Source: Carya illinoinensis (lineage: Eukaryota > Streptophyta > Magnoliopsida > Fagales > Juglandaceae). From it: 64,000 bases of DNA. The position numbers and the translations under genes are program-made. Positions 34,526-45,327 of this stretch are shown one piece after another. Below the pieces are notes generated by a model. That model was not told the DNA's origin. It saw nothing but the letters and a program-made list of their open reading frames with translations, and searched no databases. Position 1 is the stretch's first letter; each line of letters begins with the position of its first letter. The stretch spans positions 20,483,501 to 20,547,500 of the forward strand of contig NC_056755.1 in the NCBI RefSeq assembly GCF_018687715.1. Direction: 5' to 3'.

Positions 34526-36292
34526 TATTAAAAACTTTATTCATATAGGTGACTATAGAATTTTATACTAAAATTAATTTCTTCTAATTAATTTTTTTAT
34601 TTATATAATCATTTTCAAGTATGCCACCAAAATGATAAAGAAGAAATGTGCCTCCTCCACCAAGTTCAAGTACCGAACCCATTGAGGACTCCCCCACATG
34701 AGGAATCCGTTCATGAAGATGAAGTTAACACTATATAGAATGATGGACAATTGACACCTACTGGTAAGGAAATATCATTGATAATTAATTATATAATTAT
34801 TACTCTTGTCTCAATAAGTATATAACTTTAAAAATTATACTATTATTTATTAGTTGATGCATCCGCTCATCGCAGTTGTGGCAATACACGTGGCATCTCA
34901 CTTGAGAAAAATCGAAGGCACGAAAAACTTAAGGTCATCATTCCTGATAATTCCACTAGAGGAGTGGATGATAGTGCAACAGCACTTTCCTCCTATATTG
35001 GCACAATAGTCTGAGCTTTTGCTCCATTTTATGTGCGCTCTTGGTGAGATGTTCCCAATGAGATTAAGGAGCACATTCGGAGTTGTGTGTTGGTGAGTTT
35101 ACTTCGAGAGTTCATTTTTTTCACCTAGATTAGTATATCATATTTTTGACATAATTAATTTATAATTAAGATGAAGTTGACCTCGACTTTGGACTTAGTG
35201 AGGATTTGAGAACTGTGAATGAGTTAATGGCTACACTATTTCAACGTCACAAGGGATGATTTCATGACCATTTCAAGAAGTTTGAGACATTTGAAGAGGC
35301 TGCGCAGTCTCCTTTCCAGTAGATGAAGTTAGACGATTGAAGAAAGTGTTGTGATCTTTTTGCATTTCCAGAATATCAGGTATTTTAGATTTATTTTCTT
35401 TAATTATTTACATTTATATTTGTTGTTTATATTATATGTATATATATTACAATTAACATTCTTAATTAATTTTGTAGCACTTAAGTTCTACAAATGCACA
35501 TACTAGATCCGCTCTGACTATCCACCATCGTGTTGTTTCAAGATCATTCTATCGTTTTGCTAAAAAAATGGTAATTAATAAACTATATAATTCATTTATT
35601 TTCCTGCTATTCTTTTATATAAGTACTAACACTATCTTTTCAAAATTTCTAATGTCGTTTAATTATAAATGTGATGATCATAAAAACATTTCTCTCGTTC
35701 ATATCTATGTTGCTGCTTACACTAATGAACATAGTGAGTGGATGGATTTTGCCGATGCAGATAATTATGTAAACAGTGTTCCTTTTGTTAAATAAATTAT
35801 GCAACATGTGAATAATTTATGTTTTATTTGTATTTCTTTTAATACGTTACTTATTATGTGTTTTGATCTTTCAAATTGTAGGGAAAATGATGGAGATGCA
35901 GTCAGCTTCTGGGGAATCCTCTTCCAATGACAGACATTTTTACCCAAGTGCTCAGGCCCAACTCTAGTATGGCAAGAGATTTGGAACAATCTTTCAAACA
36001 ATCCGAGTCATCCTCCTCAACCTCATCGACTTCACAAATTAATAATCTTACCAAAGATTTAGAAGCTGCACGACGCGAGAATGAGGATATGAGGTCCAGA
36101 CAACAAGAGTTGGAGTCCCTCTTAGAGCGACAGTCTCATTTAGAGACGCGTTTGTAGGACCAATAAAGAGACCAGGAGGAAAGAATACGCAATGAGGTCT
36201 AAAAGCAAGTGCAGCGGGAGGTGATGCTGCAAATGGTGCGTGTTATGTCATTGCAACATAATCGCGGTGGAAAAGGAAAGAAAAAGAAATGA
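34526..36292 (+). pseudogene. CACTA second gene, Transposase_24 / TNPA-like, decayed
   Basis: Several exon-like pieces lie between AT-rich introns: 34620..34760, 34855..35090, 35170..35380, 35480..35570 and 35885..36292. Readable phrases include FETFEEAAQSPFQ-like coding near 35280. The last piece (35885 onward) gives DIFTQVLRPNSSMARDLEQ and a coiled-coil-like stretch of Glu/Arg/Gln, ending in a lysine-rich GGKGKKKK tail. This order fits the plant Ptta/En/Spm transposase family that accompanies TNP2. Stops interrupt it (for example at about 36157). Exon boundaries are approximate. Confidence 0.55.
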
Positions 36293-36432
36293 ATTTTATT
36301 AGTGTATTATATTTTTAATATCTAATTTGAAAACACTTGCAAACATTGTTGGTTGTGAAATATATTATGTAATATGTAATATAATACAATTAGTATAATT
36401 GGTACGTTTTTTAATTGGATGAGTATTTTTGA

Positions 36433-38530
36433 TGAGACGCCCCCAAATCTCCATGCACAGACACGGAAAAATCGAGACGTCCAGATGATGACATCACGCA
36501 TCACCACCCTATCGACGTGTGCCAAGTGTGTGGATAAGCAACAAATGTGCACAAAGAAACACGCAGCGAAAAGCAAAGTCATAAACTAAGTACCAGAATT
36601 TTTTCTTATTTAATACAAAGCTGTTCAAAACTTACATATTAAAATATTACAAAACACAAATATATTTTCAAAGCCGAAAATAAAGCATAGACTTTAACTC
36701 AGCACTCCGGCGGAGTCGCATCTTCGGGCTCATCCTCCTCTTCTTCCTCGAACTCTGCACCAAAATCTACGGTACCAAAAATGATGCCGCAGGTAAGTAT
36801 AATTCAAACACTAATAGATAAAAACATATAAAACTCAAAGAACATGCATGAAAGAAAAGCCAATGCACATGTCCCGTAAACATATCTTTACACGCACGCC
36901 AAAAAACCCATTTGGCCCAAAAACATATCGCTTAAAACCAAGCCTTGCCATTATCCTAGATAATAGTTCAAACCACCATTTTCCTAGAAAATGGATCAAA
37001 AGCCTCAAAACCAAACCTCGCCTTTTCCCAGAAAATAGCCCACATCTGAAAAGCATAAAAACGATCCAATTATGCATGCACCATGATCTCCCCTAGGGAT
37101 CATCCGCACACCCTGCCTCTGTGTCACACCGCAGGTAACGACTACGCCTGTGACACCTAAACGAATGATACCCAGACTCGCACCCAGCACGTACCTGGCA
37201 GGCCATCCTTTAGTCCCCGCCACTCTAGGGACCACGGAGTCGACACGACAGTGTTCCCGTATCGTGCGATCCGGTCGTCGCCCTGCGACAACCCAAGGGA
37301 TGTCACTCAGTATTATCTACTCTCGAGTGACCAGAGGAGCTCCACCGAGATAATAACTCATCCCGGCTTGGGCTCGTGAAACACACGCACCCAAAAACCA
37401 TTTACACCAACAAAACATGGTTTTCTCACTTAAAATAAAAAGCACATGTATGCAATATGTAACGCAAGCCTCATGGCACAAATAACCAACCAATCACAAG
37501 CAATCAAAACCAAGCACTCCATTCTCAATTCATCCGACCCCCTAACTCCTCGAACTCAGTCCGGAATCAACTAACCAGCAGATAAATAAATATTGTAAGA
37601 GCATAATACATTTAAATATAAAAGTAGAGTTTGAAAAATACTTACAGCACTATATGCTATTTTTTGAAAGCTTGCGACGTTGCAAACGGCGGAAGAAAAG
37701 CAACGTAACAATGTAATTTACACTGTGGCCGTGGGTAATAAATTACCCACTTTTGAACAAGGACAAACCAAAGTTCGAGATTGATAAGGAATGGCGTAGG
37801 GATGTTTATGAAGCTAAGGGAAGTGGAGTTTGGCCGTGGGTGGCGGCGAAAACGGCGGTAGGAGGCCAAAATACCCAAATCGGAGAGTTAGCTCGTGGGG
37901 ACTGTTCCGGCGACAGATTGAGGCCGGAAATGGGTGAGTTAGGACGGCAAGGAGTCGGTGATGAAGTGGTGAGGAGGTGATGGCTAGAGGTGGAGCGACA
38001 GCGGCAAATCGGGGCTAAAACCGTGCAGCTTGATGGTGACTTTCTGGCTAAACGACGGCACGGTTGGGGATGAAAGTTGGTGGGGTGGTTCACCGGAGGG
38101 AGGGGAAGAGATTGGTGGTGGTGGTGTGGCTCACAGCGTCGGTGAGTGGCAAAACTGGGTGGCTGGACGTGAACGGCGTGAGGGAGAAGAGAGAGAGAGA
38201 ATTCGCACGGGGAGGGGTCGACGCACGGGAAGAAAGGGAGGAAAAAAAAGAAAGAAAAAGAAAAAGAAAGAAAAGAGAAAAAAAGAAGAGGGAAAAAGAG
38301 AAAAGAAAATATGGAGGAAAGAAATGAGGTCCAGTCCTCACCTCTGGAGTCCAAAATAGATCTGCCGAAAACGATATTAAAAGCCGTAAAACGACTAAAT
38401 AAATAAAACACAACATCAAATAAATTAAAAACCAATTTAAAATACAATAATTTAAAATAAATAAACCATTATATTAATTAAATTAAAAACAACCCTTCAG
38501 TGAAAATATACGTAAAAGCGGGTCATCACA
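36433..38530 (-). mobile_element. Solo LTR nested in the CACTA element
   Basis: A 2,098-bp LTR of the main family, starting TGAGACGCCCCC and ending GGGTCATCACA. The flanks tttga (36428..36432) and tctga (38531..38535) are a target duplication with one difference. It carries the ccgcaggtaagta block (36788), the ctcccctagggatcat block (37087), a hairpin at about 37708..37726 and the GA-rich tract (38190..38315). It lies 3' of the second CACTA gene and splits the right subterminal region from the genes, so it is younger than the CACTA insertion. Confidence 0.88.
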
Positions 38531-38994
38531 TCTGATATGTACCTTCGAATGTAAATAAAATACATTTGACTAGTATTTCACATTCGAACACACGTTCAAA
38601 CTTAATTACACAAAATTATAACAAAACGTTCGAACGTTCTCACCATCAAATGAACATAACATTCGAATGTTTAAACGTTTAACGTTCCAAACCTCCGAAC
38701 ATACTTCTTGCGTTCGAACTCTACTTTGTTAACATTCGAATGAATGTCCGAATGTTATGATACGTACGTTCAGACATTGTTCCCTTTCCATTGGAATCTA
38801 AATTCGAACGTAACATTCAGACGTATAAACATTCGAACATAAATATGATACGTTCGAACTATAATCAACAAACATTACCTTCTATCATTCGGATGTCAAT
38901 TGGTTTGATTTACGTTTGAACATTAAATTTTACATTTGAGCGCGACTTTTTGTGACAGATTTCAACCGTTACTGAAAAAAGAAATATTCGAACG

Positions 38995-39170
38995 TTATAT
39001 CAAACGGCACACCGCCAACCGTCACTAAAAATATTTTTAGTGACGGTTGTACAGTAAACTGTCACCAAATATATTCTGTGATGCACATTTAGTGACGGTT
39101 GTATTTCGTGACATTTTGGTATTTTTTGTGATAGTTTTCTCTATCACTAAATATAATTTTTGTTGTAGTG
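38995..39170 (+). repeat. Right CACTA terminal and subterminal repeats
   Basis: Copies of tttagtgacggttg and their complements occur at about 39000..39110, ending in tttttgttgtagtg. The motifs match those at the left end. Confidence 0.85.
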
Positions 39171-39173
39171 TAC

Positions 39174-41020
39174 CTGGTATCCTGTTTGAAACCCGGGTGA
39201 ACAATCTTATACATCAACACGAAACATTCCGTTTGTATGGACTCAAATAAACTTTATAGTATCTGTTTTTGCCCTCTGATGGATCATACCAAATTGAAGT
39301 ATATGGAGCATTAAATAATTAGAGTAATTAATAATTACGTACAATCATATAAGTGAATTTTTATAAAAATGTGGTTTGAATCATGGGGTACTGGTGGCCA
39401 GAGCTAGGAAATCTTGGGGGAGGAATCCATGATATAAGGGTCAAATATTTCATGAGGTCACCATACTATTAGCTAGAACAAAATAAGCCAATAAGCCAGG
39501 GGATAAAACCCTTATCCCGTGCCATCTTTTGCAGTTTATTGCGATCGTAGAGCTAGGGCCCCCATTGGGTTTTTGGCAATACTTGGAAATTACGGCAAAA
39601 ACAAAAACTCGACGATTGAACAACGTACAGTACACTTGATGACATTCATTTTCTTTTCCTAGGACATCCTCCCTATTGCTGTCGGTTCATGGCAAATGAC
39701 CAAAGGTTAAGGGGCTTAAAACAACTGCTGTAGTACTGTTTGTTCAAATATTACAGATTTTGTGTTGGGCATAACACTTTCAAAAGTAATGATATACTAC
39801 GGGTTCACCACCCAACAATCACATCCTGTCATGTAACCAAAAGTAGGACAAAGTCAAAGAGACTGGTATAAGAGTATGGTTTCTTTTTTATCTCTTTCCC
39901 ACTTCTTTTTTCCTATCTCTTTTGATCCTTATTTTCTCTTCTGAAAAATGCTACTTTTTCCACGGGAAGCTACCGTTAAGACTTTATTATTATTATTGTT
40001 ATTATTATTATTATTTACTTAATGATTAAGTATTTTTAATAATATTGCATTGTTTTAAATATTTGAAAGTGTTAAAAAAATACATATAAAAAAAATTCAC
40101 AAAAACGACTAGCGAGAGCCCAATGGCAGCTGTAGAGGCACCCTTCTCCTTTCCATGTTTGTTGATTGGTGTGTATATATATATATATATATATATGTGA
40201 TGCATTCGTGCAAAGGACTGACAAAGGCAATTGCCGATCACTGATCAGGCCGAATCAAGGGTTCCCATTAACAGTAGTCTAAACCAAGCTGAATGAACTT
40301 GATCATGAACGAATTAATTTCATGAAGATGCGAATAAAAACTTGGAAACTAGTCTTTTTCATAAAAAAGGACGAAACAGAAGACATAATACCATCCTGAT
40401 TTTACTTGATTTTGTAGCTTGGAATCACACAGAGAGAAAAAAATAAAAAATAAAAAGATAACATGCAGTGATAAGCAAAACCTTTAATGTGTTTATCTCC
40501 ATAAGTTTGCATGTGTCATAACTAATCTTGTTATAGTACAACTATATATTTAGGATTGGGCGAGTGATCAAAAGCTACAATATTTTATTTTTAAGCGATA
40601 GGCTAAAGCCTATATGTACTAGAATAAGCTTTTGCCACAGGAAATTCTCTTTTAAGCCCAGTTTGACAAGCACCAAACCACAACAAATATCAAACAACGC
40701 AATAATGGAGTAAAAGTGGCTACTGCTTTTTCCCCCACCACTCCACCCCCTTTAATCAAATAAAGGCCACCATTTTAAAAAAGAATCAGCTTTCAGGGTT
40801 CAAGAGAATATGCATGGATCTCCCTTCTTCATTCAGCTCTTAATTAGTTTTCTAAGCTCAAACTTTTAGCCCCCATCAAGCACTCATGAATGCCTACCTT
40901 TTCCTCCCCTGCAAAGTTACCAAATAATTAAATCTTTCCCCAACTTCGAACTTTACCTGCACCTCCTTATGATCATCAACTTTGCTTCACATTTCCATCC
41001 ATCAAATTTCCTAATTATTA
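39174..41020. other. Intergenic sequence downstream of the IDD gene
   Basis: No gene is recognised. The first 60 bases finish the hAT-like segment split by the CACTA element (gaaacccgggtgaacaatc). Microsatellites are an ATT-type run at about 39985..40015 and (AT)n at about 40171..40196. The IDD 3' untranslated region should lie just left of 41021, but its end cannot be placed. Confidence 0.5.
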
Positions 41021-43294
41021 TCAAATCCATCCATTGAATGATGAGGGGTGGCAGATGGGTTGCACGGTCCCCACACCCAGGAAGTCCCTAGTTTCCCCTC
41101 CGGAGCCATCTTCAATCTCCGCATGCCGGCGTTTGGCCGGGTGTATCTGAAACAGGTCACCTGCTGTTTTTTCAGCATCTTTCCCGAGATTAGAAAGTAT
41201 TGAATTTGAACCATAGGGTCCACCCAATTTGTTCCCATCCTGAACTCGACTGTCATTGCACTTCAACCGAAAGCTCCCTAGGAATGATGGGTCAGTTGAA
41301 GTTGATCCAATTTGAGCAGCTTTTTGCAATAAAGCCGTTGCTGACATATTTGCTGAAGGTGTTTGATTAGACTGGTGTTGGGTCTCATACAAGGAAGGAA
41401 TACTTAAAAGCTGAGTTCCAGCCTCCTTCACGTCGATTAGTGGAAGTGAAGTGCTTGTTAACTCTTCGGAATTACTCGAAGAGAGCTTATTTCCAAAAAC
41501 CCAATTTTGGTGATAATCCGATGGCGAAATATTCGAGCACGACACGAGTGGATCTGCAAACGTTGCTCCTGAACACAATGGCCCAAGTTGATGAATCCCT
41601 TGGAGATTGTTATTAATCATTGTTTCCTGGCCTTGGGATCCATGGCCAATCCATAGGGATAGTCCTCGTGTCGTTGGGTTAATTATTGTGTCTTCATTGC
41701 TTGAGATTGGCTTGAAAATAGACGGGACATTCTGTGGGTTGCTATGGCCTAGGGGAGTTCCCATGAAATGGTAGTTGATATTGCCTGCCACTGCGGTGTT
41801 CATATTTGAGACTGCTTTCATTCTGGCTGTTTCTTCTGCCAAGGCATCGCAGAAGGCTCTATGTGTTACGAAGCTATCTCGCCTGCTCACAAAGAGTTTA
41901 CAAACTTTAACCTAATTAGCTTCAAGAAATATTGAATTGGAAAAATATAAGAGAAGCATGGACAAAAGCACACAATAATCGAAACAGGAAAAAGACAATA
42001 TATCTGGCATGAAGGGATGGTATTTTGAAGGTCATTACGTCAGAACAAGTCTAATTTGCATCAGTAAAGAAACTACAGGTAATTACCCACATATAATGGG
42101 AAAACAAAGAACGAAAATTACAAACACATAAATAATTGCAGAAGTTATCAAAACAGTTAAGATTAAGATACAGAATCCCAATACATATGACAAATTAGAT
42201 GTTACAGGCCGTGGACTCAGACGATGAATATATATCATCAACGTACGACATTTTGTCTTTCTAACGAGTAATTTGTCTTCAGAAGGGCCCCTCCTTTGTT
42301 GAGAGAGAGAGAGATAGCGTGGCGCAGACAAAGATACAACAGCCACAAGAATAGCGTGGCGCAGACAAAGATACAACGGCACAAGAATCACTTTAATTCA
42401 GGCTTCATTTGGCTTCTTTACTTTCTTCTCTGTTGAAATTGATTAGCTAGTACTGTCGCATGAAGAAAGTGATGATGCTCTTTTTTCTGGTATACAGACA
42501 AGGATCGATCTCAAAATCACAAGTATCATTTCCTGCCTTTATTTTCCGCAGATCACCATCGATCAATTACTACCTTTTCATATAATTTGAGTCTTACTAC
42601 GACCATACTTCTACCAATAAAAATATATAGTAATAACAAACACAGCAAAACATTACCTTGAAAATACAGTTCCGCAGTCACATCTGTATTCCCTGGTGCC
42701 ACAAGTCTTGGAGTGGGCTTTCCAATCTGACTGCACAGCGTAGCGCTTTGAGCACTTCCCACATTTCCACTTCTTCTCGCCGTGTTTCCGGCAGAAGTGC
42801 TTCTTTATTCCGGTTAGGTCTCCAAGAGCCCTAGAGGGGTGGTGGTGGACGCAGGCCTTTTCGGGGCACACATAAACACGTTTCCTTGGTTCTTTGCTGG
42901 TCCTTTGCTTTAGCTTCCATGGAAGGTTGTGTCCCCGCCGGTGGAGTTGCAAGTTTTGATCCCTTTGAAAACCCTTCCCGCAAATTTCACACAAGAATCT
43001 GTTGGTGGCCATCAGGGTCTTTGGCGACAAAGCGATTACTTCAGCTTCGGGATCTGTTGAGAATTATTCATTTGGAATCACCATTTGAACATTAACTACT
43101 TTGAATATACCCGTGATCAAAACAAATCAGAGAAAGAGAGGGAATTGTAAAAGCTACAGAGAACTGAGAGGAAGCTTGCCTGGGGTGCCTGGGAGGTTTC
43201 TCTTCTTCTTTACGGCTGGAGGATTGGATCCAGACCGAATTGTGTTCTCGTCAATAAGATTTGGATATGCTTCTTCAGCCATCTTTTCTGGCAT
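41021..43294 (-). CDS. IDD: INDETERMINATE DOMAIN (IDD) C2H2 zinc-finger transcription factor
   Basis: Three exons on the minus strand: 43294..43180, 43053..42657 and 41882..41021 (115, 397 and 862 bp, 457 codons plus stop). Exon 1 gives MPEKMAEEAYPNLIDEN and the nuclear-localisation KKKRNLPGTP motif. Exon 2 has the ID domain: finger 1 CEICGKGFQRDQNLQLHRRGH, finger 2 from VCPEKACVHHHPSRALGDL to the HCRKH-type end, the C2HC finger CGKCSKRYAVQSDWKAHSKTC, and most of finger 4, completed across the last intron (FSR|RDSFVTHRAFC). Exon 3 is a Ser/Asn-rich tail with the conserved LGVG-type TRDFLGVG near the C-terminus. Family members are nuclear DNA-binding regulators, several working with SHR/SCR or DELLA GRAS proteins. 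An in-frame upstream stop supports this ATG; a second ATG lies four codons in. Intron 1 begins GC. Which IDD paralogue it is cannot be fixed. The coding sequence is intact. Confidence 0.93.
41883..42656 (-). other. IDD intron 2
   Basis: 774 bp, donor GTAATG and acceptor GAGCAG, phase 2, inside the fourth zinc finger. It includes a short GA microsatellite (about 42300..42316) and a 30-bp direct repeat (tagcgtggcgcagacaaagatacaac at about 42317 and 42354), possibly a recent duplication. No gene lies inside it. Confidence 0.85.
43054..43179 (-). other. IDD intron 1, GC-AG type
   Basis: In gene orientation the exon ends CCCCAG and the intron starts GCAAGC and ends CAACAG. Joining gives the family motif NLPGTPDPEAEVIALSP in frame (phase 1), so the GC donor is the right one. 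No GT at this position would keep the frame. Confidence 0.88.
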
Positions 43295-45300
43295 CGTAAT
43301 TAAGCTCTCTCTTCTCAGTCTATAACTCAGAAAAAGTTTTTGTTTCGGTTAAAGCCAGGAAAAAGTTAAGCACATCAATCTGAATATCAATCACTAAACT
43401 GAATTACGAGACAACAGAGAAAGAGCTGCTTTCTTTTTGCCTGAAGTAGTCTCAACCCTTACAAGTCAAGTTGATATATGCAAGATTGGATCTCCATCCC
43501 TTCTCTCTCTCTCTCTCGATCGCTGTCTAAAATATGTCTGCAGTCACATTTTCACTGTCTACTTTTTAGGTGGAATATAATAGTCCTACACTGTTCGAGG
43601 CGGTGAAAAGTTAAAGTTGGCAGGGAAGAGAGGGAGAGAGAGAGAGGGGTTTGATAAGCGAAGGTGCATGATGACACATATCATGAGGTCGGGAGAAAAG
43701 CTACTTCCACGCTTTTCTATTTGGAATGATTATCCCATAATTTGTTTGCTTTTTGTTTTCTCCAATTTTCTAAGCAACTCTCATCCAATAACCATGTTTG
43801 AGTAAATTTATTTTGATTATAAAATAATGGTTTAATTATATGCATGAAAAGGACTTTAAATATTTCGAAGGACGCCTGCTCGTCCCTTGTAATATTTTTT
43901 TGTTTCTAATCAACTCTCCTACCAATTCTTTGTTATAAATTTGTTTTTCATGGATCAATTTAGTTATATATAGGTTGATGTGATAAATTTCTCATAGGAG
44001 TGATATATGTTTCTATGTTAACAACTAGGTTTACTAACAAAATTTTTCTATAATTAGTTTTAGATAACTTATTGAATTGAAATAACTGCCTTTTATGCCT
44101 TCCAAATATAAATTGTTCTATACCACACAAAGATTCAAATACTCTCTATAATCCAATACCAATCAAACATCGCGTTCAAGGGGATCTCACTCATGAGTGA
44201 CAAATGTGAGACCAATTCACTTCTAATCCTATAATTTTTGTTGCACAAAGATCTTGATCTTATGTTAAGCTAGCTATGTTATTTCTTCCTTTCTTCCTTT
44301 TCTTATTTTGTTGGGTACAAATATTTCAAATGTCATAATATTATAAAACCCTCATCTTTTTGCCTAAGTTTCATACCTTTTAGTACCACTTCATTATCAT
44401 CTCTTACAACACTACTCATGTCTTGAACTTATTGTAGTAAAAGAGGGAAATCATGTTTAAACAACTTCACACATTCAAATTATAAAAAAATTTGAAAATA
44501 GAGTATAATTATGAAATTAACAATGCCCAATATCATTTCATGCATGTGAGGATTGTGCCAACACAAGAAGACAAGCCACTTTCTATGGTCAAATGGAAGA
44601 CAAAGAAGAGAGCATTTCCTTGGAAAGATGGAAGACTAGGTAGTGACGGTCTTCAAACTACAGCTAGTCCAACGAGGTGAGCAACACTATGTAGAAAGCC
44701 TAGTAGACACATCTCAGCACAGGGCATAACAAAAGCCTTTCCACCTTGTGCCTAGTGAGCAAGTACCCAGGTGAAGAATGAGGAGCTGAATAGGCTAATA
44801 GTTTTGGAAAAAGGTACCAATTGTACAAAGGGTGAGATACGAGTCTAAGGCAAGCAACGGTCAAAGGCAAGACCCATATGAACGTAAGGGCTTTCTAGGA
44901 TAACAAGAAAATGCTTAGAAGGTAACAGTATAGTATGCAAAGTCCCATACTTCACCTGAAATGTCACATCCAGAGTAAGTCTGCAGAAGAAAGGTCACGG
45001 CCTGCAAATCATATCATATGAACCCAGAGGTATATGGTCTAGCGCCACTTGAGAGAACACCATTCAAAGAGATATTGCGAACTAGACTAAAGACAAATTG
45101 AAGGAACGTGTGTGCCTTATCCCATTAGTCTGTCTCTATATCCTGCAGATGGACGATTGAGACTAAAGGGCTCTTATTCAAGCACACTAATAGTCACAAG
45201 GATGTCAGAAGGTCACTTGACAATCCTGCCCTATAAATCACTTAAGCTAAAAGTCAAAATCTTACTTTCAAGATAGTGAGTGTTCGAATCTCTTTTAAGT
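43295..45300. other. Region upstream of the IDD gene
   Basis: The first 350 bases should include the IDD 5' untranslated region and promoter. They contain pyrimidine/purine-rich stretches ((CT)n at about 43503..43517 and (GA)n at about 43630..43647). I see no unambiguous TATA box. Further left-to-right the sequence is AT-rich, and no gene is recognised. 44500..45250 has more balanced composition and may be a decayed repeat. Confidence 0.4.
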
Positions 45301-45327
45301 CAAAGTCTTAAAAAAAAAAAAAAAAAC
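45235..45327 (+). repeat. Possible SINE 3' part with poly(A)
   Basis: A tgttcgaatctc segment, close to an RNA polymerase III B box, is followed after about 25 bases by an 18-base A run. An A box is not clear and no duplication was found, so this may be chance. Confidence 0.25.

Larger units (their letters stand above)
26202..39170 (+). mobile_element. Complete CACTA (En/Spm) DNA transposon with nested LTR
   Basis: The left end is CACTATAACAAA and the right end, read on the minus strand, is CACTACAACAAA. The 3-bp duplication tac flanks both (26199..26201 and 39171..39173). Both are CACTA-superfamily hallmarks. Subterminal tttagtgacggt motifs occur at both ends (26221..26310 and 38995..39160), with dense aacgttcgaacgtt-like motifs further in. 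The total is about 13 kb, or about 10.9 kb without the nested solo LTR. It carries a TNP2-type transposase and a Transposase_24-like gene on the plus strand and a third decayed protein on the minus strand. All coding parts are broken, so it could move only if supplied in trans. Confidence 0.92.
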
